Positions 59,120-64,000 of a stretch of 64,000 bases of DNA are shown piece by piece. Made by a program: the position numbers and the translations under genes. The stretch comes from [Zimmermannella] bifida NBRC 103089. Its GTDB lineage: Bacteria > Actinomycetota > Actinomycetes > Actinomycetales > Microbacteriaceae. Position 1 is the stretch's first letter, and the number at the start of each line of letters is the position of its first letter. The notes below the pieces were generated by a model. That model was not told the origin of the DNA, did not search any database, and saw nothing but the letters and a program-made list of their open reading frames with translations. The DNA is taken from positions 62,001 through 126,000 of the forward strand of contig NZ_BCSP01000002.1 of NCBI RefSeq assembly GCF_001570925.1, read 5' to 3'.

Positions 59120-59986
59120 ATGGCAGTCGTATCGATGCGTCAGCTGCTTGACGCAGGTGTCCACTTCGGTCACCAGACCCGTCGCTGGAACCCAAAGATG
59201 AAGCGCTTTATTTTCACCGAGCGCTCGGGTATCTACATCCTCGACCTCCAGCAGTCGCTTGCCTTCATTGACAAGGCCTACGACTTTGTTAAGGAAACCG
59301 TCGCTCACGGCGGCACCATCCTCTTCGTTGGTACCAAGAAGCAGGCTCAGGAAGCGATTGCCGAGCAGGCAACTCGCGTTAACCAGCCGTACGTTAACCA
59401 GCGCTGGCTCGGTGGTCTGCTGACCAACTTCCAGACCGTTCAGAAGCGCCTCAACCGTCTTAAGGAACTCGACCTCGTCGACTTCGAAGACACTTCAACG
59501 GGCTTCACCAAGAAGGAACTGCTCATCCAGCGTCGCGAGCGCGACAAGCTGGAGAAGACCCTTGGTGGTATCCGCAACATGACCCGCACGCCTTCGGCGA
59601 TCTGGGTTGTTGACACCAACAAGGAACACCTCGCAATCGACGAAGCCAAGAAGCTTGGCATTCCTGTTGTTGCGATCCTCGACACCAACTGCGACCCAGA
59701 CGACGTTGACTACCCAATTCCGGGCAACGACGACGCCATTCGCTCGGTTGCACTGCTCACCCGCATCGTTGCTGACGCTGCTGCTGAAGGTCTCATGACC
59801 CGCCACCAGAAGCCAGCAGAAGGCGGCGCAACCGCTGAGGCTGAGCCACTTGCTGAGTGGGAGCTCGAACTGCTCAAGCAGGGCGAAGCAAAGGAAGCTG
59901 CAGCTGCTGAGGCAACCACTCAGGAGTCGGCAACCGAGACCGCGCAGACTGAGATCGAGGCCGCTCCGGCCGACGAGACCAAGTAA
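59120..59986 (+). CDS. rpsB: 30S ribosomal protein S2
   Basis: A 288-aa S2. The start [28 protein letters not shown] is the family signature. It continues with [24 protein letters not shown] and [33 protein letters not shown]-terminal tail of about 40 residues is rich in Ala, Glu and Thr. AAGGAG precedes the ATG. It is followed 20 bp later by tsf. Confidence 0.98.
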   Translation: MAVVSMRQLLDAGVHFGHQTRRWNPKMKRFIFTERSGIYILDLQQSLAFIDKAYDFVKETVAHGGTILFVGTKKQAQEAIAEQATRVNQPYVNQRWLGGLLTNFQTVQKRLNRLKELDLVDFEDTSTGFTKKELLIQRRERDKLEKTLGGIRNMTRTPSAIWVVDTNKEHLAIDEAKKLGIPVVAILDTNCDPDDVDYPIPGNDDAIRSVALLTRIVADAAAEGLMTRHQKPAEGGATAEAEPLAEWELELLKQGEAKEAAAAEATTQESATETAQTEIEAAPADETK

Positions 59987-60006
59987 CCAAAGGGAGAAGC
60001 AACCAC

Positions 60007-60861
60007 ATGGCTAACTTCACCATTGCCGACATCAAGGCTCTGCGCGAGCAGCTCGGTACCGGTATGACCGACACCAAGAAGGCGCTCGAAGAGGCCGACG
60101 GCGACATGGAAAAGGCCGTTGAGATCCTGCGTCTCAAGGGTGCAAAGGGTAACGCGAAGCGTGCCGACCGTTCCGCAGCCGAAGGCCTCATCGTGGCCAA
60201 GGTTGGCGACAACGGCACCGCAACCATCCTCGAGCTCAACTGCGAGACCGACTTCGTTGCCAAGGGCGAAAAGTTCATCAAGCTCGCTGATGACGTACTC
60301 GAAGCTGCGGCAGCCGCTGGCGCAACCAACCCTGAAGAAGCACTTGCTGCACCGATGAACGGCTCGACCGTTGCCGAGGAAATTGCTGCACTTGCCGCCG
60401 TTATCGGTGAAAAGTTCGAGCTGCGCAACGTTCGCCAGGTTAAGGGCGAGAACTTCGACGTGTACATGCACTACACCTCGAAGGACCTCCCCCCGCAGGT
60501 TGGCGTTGTTGTCGGCTTCACCGGAACCGACGCCGACACCGCTCACGGCATCGCACAGCACATTGCGTTCGCGAACCCATCGTTCCTCAACCGCGAGGAC
60601 GTTCCGCAGGAGACCATCGACAGCGAGCGCAAGGTCGTTGAAGAGATCACCCGCGCTGAGGGCAAGCCAGAAGCAGCACTCCCGAAGATCGTTGAAGGTC
60701 GCCTTGGCGCATTCTTCAAGCAGATCGTGCTGAACGAGCAGGAATACGCTCGCGACCCGAAGCACACCGTTAAGCAGATCGCCGAACAGGCTGGCCTGCA
60801 GGTTGTTGACTTCGCTCGCCTCAAGGTCGGCGCTGGCGTCGAAGCAGAGGGCGAAGAGTAG
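60007..60861 (+). CDS. tsf: Elongation factor Ts
   Basis: A 284-aa EF-Ts that exchanges nucleotide on EF-Tu. The N-terminal UBA-like domain has IKALREQLGTGMTDTKKALEEADGDMEKAVEILR, and the core has NGTATILELNCETDFVAKG, the conserved TDF-V-AK segment. Both core subdomains are present. GGGAGAAGC precedes the ATG. A strong hairpin follows. Confidence 0.98.
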   Translation: MANFTIADIKALREQLGTGMTDTKKALEEADGDMEKAVEILRLKGAKGNAKRADRSAAEGLIVAKVGDNGTATILELNCETDFVAKGEKFIKLADDVLEAAAAAGATNPEEALAAPMNGSTVAEEIAALAAVIGEKFELRNVRQVKGENFDVYMHYTSKDLPPQVGVVVGFTGTDADTAHGIAQHIAFANPSFLNREDVPQETIDSERKVVEEITRAEGKPEAALPKIVEGRLGAFFKQIVLNEQEYARDPKHTVKQIAEQAGLQVVDFARLKVGAGVEAEGEE

Positions 60862-60878
60862 TCACTCACGCGTAAATG

Positions 60879-60925
60879 TTTGCCGCGGTCGGAATGGTGC
60901 ACAGCACTAATCCGACCGCGGCAAA
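60879..60925 (+). terminator. Hairpin after tsf
   Basis: TTTGCCGCGGTCGGA and TCCGACCGCGGCAAA are perfectly complementary over 15 bp. A second small stem (GTGC/GCAC) lies in the loop. The 3' flank lacks a T-tract, so termination may be partial, allowing read-through to pyrH. Confidence 0.75.
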
Positions 60926-60971
60926 CTAGTCTTAGGGATGATCAAATCGGGTTCGCACACATAGGAGCGCA

Positions 60972-61703
60972 ATGACTACCACCGCAACCACCCCACGTCG
61001 CGTACTGCTCAAGCTTTCGGGGGAGGCGTTCGGTGGCGGCAAGCTCGGTGTCGACCCGATCGTGCTGACCAACATCGCCCGTGAAATCGCGCAGGCTGCA
61101 CAAGAAGTCGAAGTTGCTGTCGTTGTTGGCGGTGGAAACTTCTTCCGCGGTGCGCAGCTCGCAAACGCTGGCATGGACCGCGGCCGCGCCGACTACATGG
61201 GTATGCTCGGAACCGTCATGAACGCCCTCGCGCTGCAGGACTTCCTTGAGCAGGCGGGCGTGAACGCTCGTGTGCAGTCGGCCATCGAAATGCGTCAGGT
61301 CGCCGAGCCGTACATCCCGCTTCGCGCCGAACGCCACATGGAAAAGGGCCGCGTCGTCGTATTCGGTGCTGGCGCCGGACTCCCATACTTCTCGACCGAC
61401 ACGGTTGCCGCTCAGCGTGCGCTGGAAATCCGGGCCGATGTGCTGCTCGTAGCAAAGAACGGCGTCGACGGCGTTTACACCGCCGACCCGAACCAGGACG
61501 ACTCGGCCGAGCTCATCAACCAAATTTCGTATCAGGATGCACTCCGTCGCGGTCTGCGCGTCGTCGACTCGACCGCATTCAGCCTGTGCATGGACAACAG
61601 CATGGACATGCGCGTCTTCGGTATGTCGCCAGATGGCAACATTGCCCGCGCAATTCGTGGCGAGAACATCGGCACACTGGTTTCGAACACGGCCAGCGCC
61701 TAG
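60972..61703 (+). CDS. pyrH: UMP kinase
   Basis: A 243-aa bacterial UMP kinase that makes UDP. It has [14 protein letters not shown] at the N-terminus, [14 protein letters not shown] (about 52), [21 protein letters not shown], and [17 protein letters not shown] in the C-terminal half, all family features. AGGAG precedes the ATG. Confidence 0.97.
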   Translation: MTTTATTPRRVLLKLSGEAFGGGKLGVDPIVLTNIAREIAQAAQEVEVAVVVGGGNFFRGAQLANAGMDRGRADYMGMLGTVMNALALQDFLEQAGVNARVQSAIEMRQVAEPYIPLRAERHMEKGRVVVFGAGAGLPYFSTDTVAAQRALEIRADVLLVAKNGVDGVYTADPNQDDSAELINQISYQDALRRGLRVVDSTAFSLCMDNSMDMRVFGMSPDGNIARAIRGENIGTLVSNTASA

Positions 61704-61863
61704 CAACTGCCGGCGCGCGACCGACCCGCAGGCCGCGCACCCAACCCGGCTGCACGCATCCTGATACCCCTGACCACACCGCGCGCGAACGCAACACTCG
61801 ACTGGAAACCACAGTCACGCGCTGCGACGTAGGATTAACCAGACACGATCGAAAGGACCCAAC

Positions 61864-62418
61864 GTGATCCCCGAAGTACTTGCCGACACCAAAGACAAGA
61901 TGGAAAAGGCGCTGGAACACGCGCACGAAGAGTTCGGCAACATCCGCACTGGCCGCGCCAACCCAGCCCTGTTCGACAAGCTCCTCGTGGACTACTACGG
62001 CACCGCAACCCCGCTGGGCCAGCTCGCATCGATGCAGCAGCCAGAGGCACGCATGCTCGTCATCACCCCGTACGACAAGGGTGCACTCAAGGACATCGAG
62101 AAGGCCATCGTTTCGGCTCAGCACCTCGGCGTCACGCCGTCGAACGAAGGTCACCTGATCCGCGTCGTCATGCCAGAGCTCACCAAGGAGCGCCGCATGG
62201 AGTACGTCAAGCTCGCCCACTCGAAGGCTGAAGAAGCCCGCGTGGCCATCCGCAACATTCGTCGCAAGGGTATGACCGACCTCGGCGCCCTCGACGGTGA
62301 GGTTGGCGAAGACGAGATCAACCGCGCCGAGAAGGAACTCGACAAGATCACCAAGGGCTTCATCGACCGCATCGATGAGTCGGCAAAGGCCAAGGAAGCC
62401 GACCTGCTCGAGGTTTAA
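61864..62418 (+). CDS. frr: Ribosome recycling factor
   Basis: A 184-aa RRF that splits post-termination ribosomes with EF-G. It has KMEKALEHAHEEFGNIRTGRANPALFD, VDYYGTATPLGQLASMQQPEARMLVI, ERRMEYVKLAHSKAEEARVAIRNIRRKG, all diagnostic. The start is GTG behind AAAGGA. The 160-bp gap before it holds a TAGGAT hexamer but no clear -35. Confidence 0.97.
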   Translation: MIPEVLADTKDKMEKALEHAHEEFGNIRTGRANPALFDKLLVDYYGTATPLGQLASMQQPEARMLVITPYDKGALKDIEKAIVSAQHLGVTPSNEGHLIRVVMPELTKERRMEYVKLAHSKAEEARVAIRNIRRKGMTDLGALDGEVGEDEINRAEKELDKITKGFIDRIDESAKAKEADLLEV

Positions 62419-62421
62419 ACC

Positions 62422-63408
62422 TTGACCGGATCACCCAGGCGCTCGACCGGGCGGGATGACGAACTAATCGTCGCCCCGCCCGCGTCGCGTTCCCGCGAGT
62501 GGTCCAGCAAACACGTGCGCGCACGAATGCAACTGGTCAACGAACGCATGAATGAGCGCTCTGGTCGCAACCTGCTCGGCGCCATCGGTGTTGGGCTCCT
62601 GCTAGGCGGGCTCCTCGCTGCGAGCCTGCTATTCGAGAAGCGCTGGTTCATTCCGTTCGGCACGCTGCTGATCGTCGCGGTCGTGACCGAACTCGCGACT
62701 GCTATGCGCCAGGCCCGCCGCCGTATCCCGCGCATCCCATCGGTGCTACTCGCACTCGTGGCCGTGCCGATGGCCTACTACGTACCGGCCGCGGCGCACT
62801 GGCTCATCATTCTTTGCGGCATTCTCGCGATTGTCGGTTGGCGCTACGTCGAAGCGATGTTCGCCAAAGTACGGCCCAGCAAGGCGCAATTGGCGGCGGA
62901 TGCATCTGCCACCGGTTTCGCGCACTTCTACGTGACGTTCCTGGGATCGTTCACGATCATGCTGCTTTCCCAGCCGCTCGGCGAGTACTGGGTCCTCACC
63001 TTTGCCGCCATCGTCATCAGCGTTGACACTGGGGCCTACGCCACCGGCTTGCGATTCGGGCGAACCAAACTGGCGCCGTCAATCAGCCCGAGCAAGACTT
63101 GGGAAGGACTGATTGGTGGCGCGCTGCTCGGCATCCTCGTGGCCGTCGCTGCCTGTGAATGGCTGCTCCAATTGCCATGGTGGTTCGGTATTTTCATGGG
63201 TGTCAGCATTACGATTACCGCGGTTGTCGGCGACTTGACCGAGTCGATGATCAAGCGCGATCTAGGTGTCAAGGACATGTCGAACTGGCTTCCCGGCCAC
63301 GGCGGCTTCTTTGATCGCTTTGACTCGCTGCTTCCCGCAGGCGCAATTGCGTTTGCCCTGTATTTCTGGTCCGCACCACTAATGGAGTTTGCCCAACGCC
63401 TCGGCTAA
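62422..63408 (+). CDS. cdsA: Phosphatidate cytidylyltransferase
   Basis: A 328-aa membrane enzyme that makes CDP-diacylglycerol for phospholipids. It has about eight helices after a 45-residue cytoplasmic start. The signature lies near the C-terminus: SPSKTWEGLIGGALLG, then GDLTESMIKRDLGVKDMSNWLPGHGGFFDRFDSL. It starts at TTG 3 bp after the frr stop. No better start is present before the first helix. Confidence 0.93.
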   Translation: MTGSPRRSTGRDDELIVAPPASRSREWSSKHVRARMQLVNERMNERSGRNLLGAIGVGLLLGGLLAASLLFEKRWFIPFGTLLIVAVVTELATAMRQARRRIPRIPSVLLALVAVPMAYYVPAAAHWLIILCGILAIVGWRYVEAMFAKVRPSKAQLAADASATGFAHFYVTFLGSFTIMLLSQPLGEYWVLTFAAIVISVDTGAYATGLRFGRTKLAPSISPSKTWEGLIGGALLGILVAVAACEWLLQLPWWFGIFMGVSITITAVVGDLTESMIKRDLGVKDMSNWLPGHGGFFDRFDSLLPAGAIAFALYFWSAPLMEFAQRLG

Positions 63409-63414
63409 GGCAGA

Positions 63415-63987
63415 ATGAACACGATGAATACTCAGTCGCCCTTCCCTCGTGCCCCTCGCGGCGAATTCGGTTACGACCAGAAAGAGGTCGACCGCGCGCT
63501 CCGAGTGGCACGCGAACGATACGAGAACTTCGACAACGGCTCGGGTGGTCCGCGACTGACTGCGAAGAGCATCCGCCACACGGCGTTCACGATGCGCAAG
63601 CGCGGTTATTCGGCACCGCACGTTGATGCTGCGCTCGAGCGACTCGAAGATGCGGTTGCCGTTCGGGAGCACGAAGAGCGCATCCAGAACCGTGGTCGTG
63701 AAGAGTGCATGGCCGAGACAAAGGATGCGGCCCGTGCCGTACTCAAGCGTCTGGAACGGCCGTCGGGCGAGCGGTTCCGCCGCGTCTCGATTCTGCAGCG
63801 CGGGTATTCGATCGACGAAGTGGATGCATTCTGCAACCGCATCGATGACTTCTTGCGTGGGCGCGTGCCCATGACGTTGCGTGAAGCGCGCGGTGTGGCG
63901 TTCACATCGAAGCGTCGCGGCTACGACGAGGGACAGGTCGACCTGCTCATTGACGCCGTAGTCGACGTCATGCTCGCTATTCGCTAG
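63415..63987 (+). CDS. DivIVA-domain repeat protein
   Basis: A 190-aa soluble protein with at least three copies of a short DivIVA-like motif, G-Y-x(3-4)-V-D-x(2-4)-[LF]. They are FGYDQKEVDRAL near residue 18, RGYSAPHVDAALERLED near 63, RGYSIDEVDAFCNRIDDFL near 130 and RGYDEGQVDLLIDAVVDVM near the end. DivIVA proteins mark poles and septa, so a role in cell growth or division is likely. It lies 6 bp after cdsA, so it is in the frr-cdsA operon. An in-frame ATG 9 bp later is an alternative start. Confidence 0.88.
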   Translation: MNTMNTQSPFPRAPRGEFGYDQKEVDRALRVARERYENFDNGSGGPRLTAKSIRHTAFTMRKRGYSAPHVDAALERLEDAVAVREHEERIQNRGREECMAETKDAARAVLKRLERPSGERFRRVSILQRGYSIDEVDAFCNRIDDFLRGRVPMTLREARGVAFTSKRRGYDEGQVDLLIDAVVDVMLAIR

Positions 63988-64000
63988 CTGCTACCGGCCC

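Noticed and set aside
1-64000. tRNA, rRNA, CRISPR arrays, intact insertion sequences, prophage genes
   Set aside because: No T-loop-like GTTCGANTC with acceptor pairing, no regularly spaced repeats and no transposase motif were seen; an automated search would be needed to exclude a missed tRNA.

Overview
The window is chromosomal DNA of a high-GC Gram-positive bacterium, most likely of the family Microbacteriaceae (Actinomycetota). Three things point there. The core gene order (gpsA-ddl-DUF3515-thiL, recG-coaD-DUF177-rpmF-rnc-mutM-smc-ftsY-ffh, rpsP-khpA-rimM-trmD, rplS-lepB-rnhB-DUF2469-yraN-comM-dprA-xerC, rpsB-tsf-pyrH-frr-cdsA) follows the order known from Mycobacterium tuberculosis Rv2982c to Rv2881c. 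Actinobacterial families are present (DUF3515, DUF2469, DUF3516 helicase, PucR, DUF1023). The DNA word GGATGC/GCATCC is strongly over-represented. The exact species cannot be named from sequence alone.

Layout. 1-1263: end of gpsA and ddl. 1533-5847: a coupled operon of a YtcJ-like amidohydrolase and a complete polar amino-acid ABC importer, bracketed by two copies of a 59-bp dyad element. 5976-8751: a lower-GC minus-strand island with a WXG100-like protein, a DUF1023 hydrolase carrying an N-terminal helical domain, and a small partner. 8839-10968: DUF3515, thiL and an inverted rsmD. 11065-18016: MoxR / DUF58 / transglutaminase operon running into recG. 18173-22071: CopC-like protein, coaD, DUF177, rpmF, rnc, mutM. 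22094-25168: an accessory insertion between mutM and smc, containing two decayed MutM-type zinc-finger ends. 25228-28911: smc. 28958-36460: a catabolic region (nitrilase-family amidase, class III aminotransferase, PucR regulator, methylmalonate-semialdehyde dehydrogenase, aminobutyraldehyde-type dehydrogenase). 36675-41683: GyrI-like protein, DUF3516 helicase, TerC exporter behind a yybP-ykoY manganese riboswitch, and a histidine phosphatase. 41781-49559: ftsY, a LysR regulator, ffh, the rpsP operon, a glutamate-cysteine-ligase-like gene and a membrane protein. 49732-56630: rplS to xerC. 56745-58814: a sortase-type surface protein and an M23-fold protein. 59120-63987: rpsB, tsf, pyrH, frr, cdsA and a DivIVA-repeat protein.

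How the parts work together. Most genes are housekeeping: peptidoglycan precursor synthesis (ddl), translation (S2, S16, L19, L32, EF-Ts, RRF and RNA-modifying enzymes), protein targeting (Ffh, FtsY, signal peptidase) and DNA repair and recombination (recG, mutM, rnhB, dprA, comM, xerC, smc). The accessory parts are a nitrogen-scavenging importer, an amine/beta-amino-acid catabolic cluster, a probable type VII-secretion-linked effector island, and a cell-wall-anchored surface protein.

RNA-level regulation is unusually visible. There is one recognisable manganese riboswitch (terC), candidate structured leaders ahead of rpsB and rplS, long nested dyads between convergent genes, and several genes whose -10-like hexamer lies only 6-9 nt before the start codon, which suggests leaderless transcripts. 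I saw no tRNA, rRNA, CRISPR array, intact insertion sequence or replication origin.
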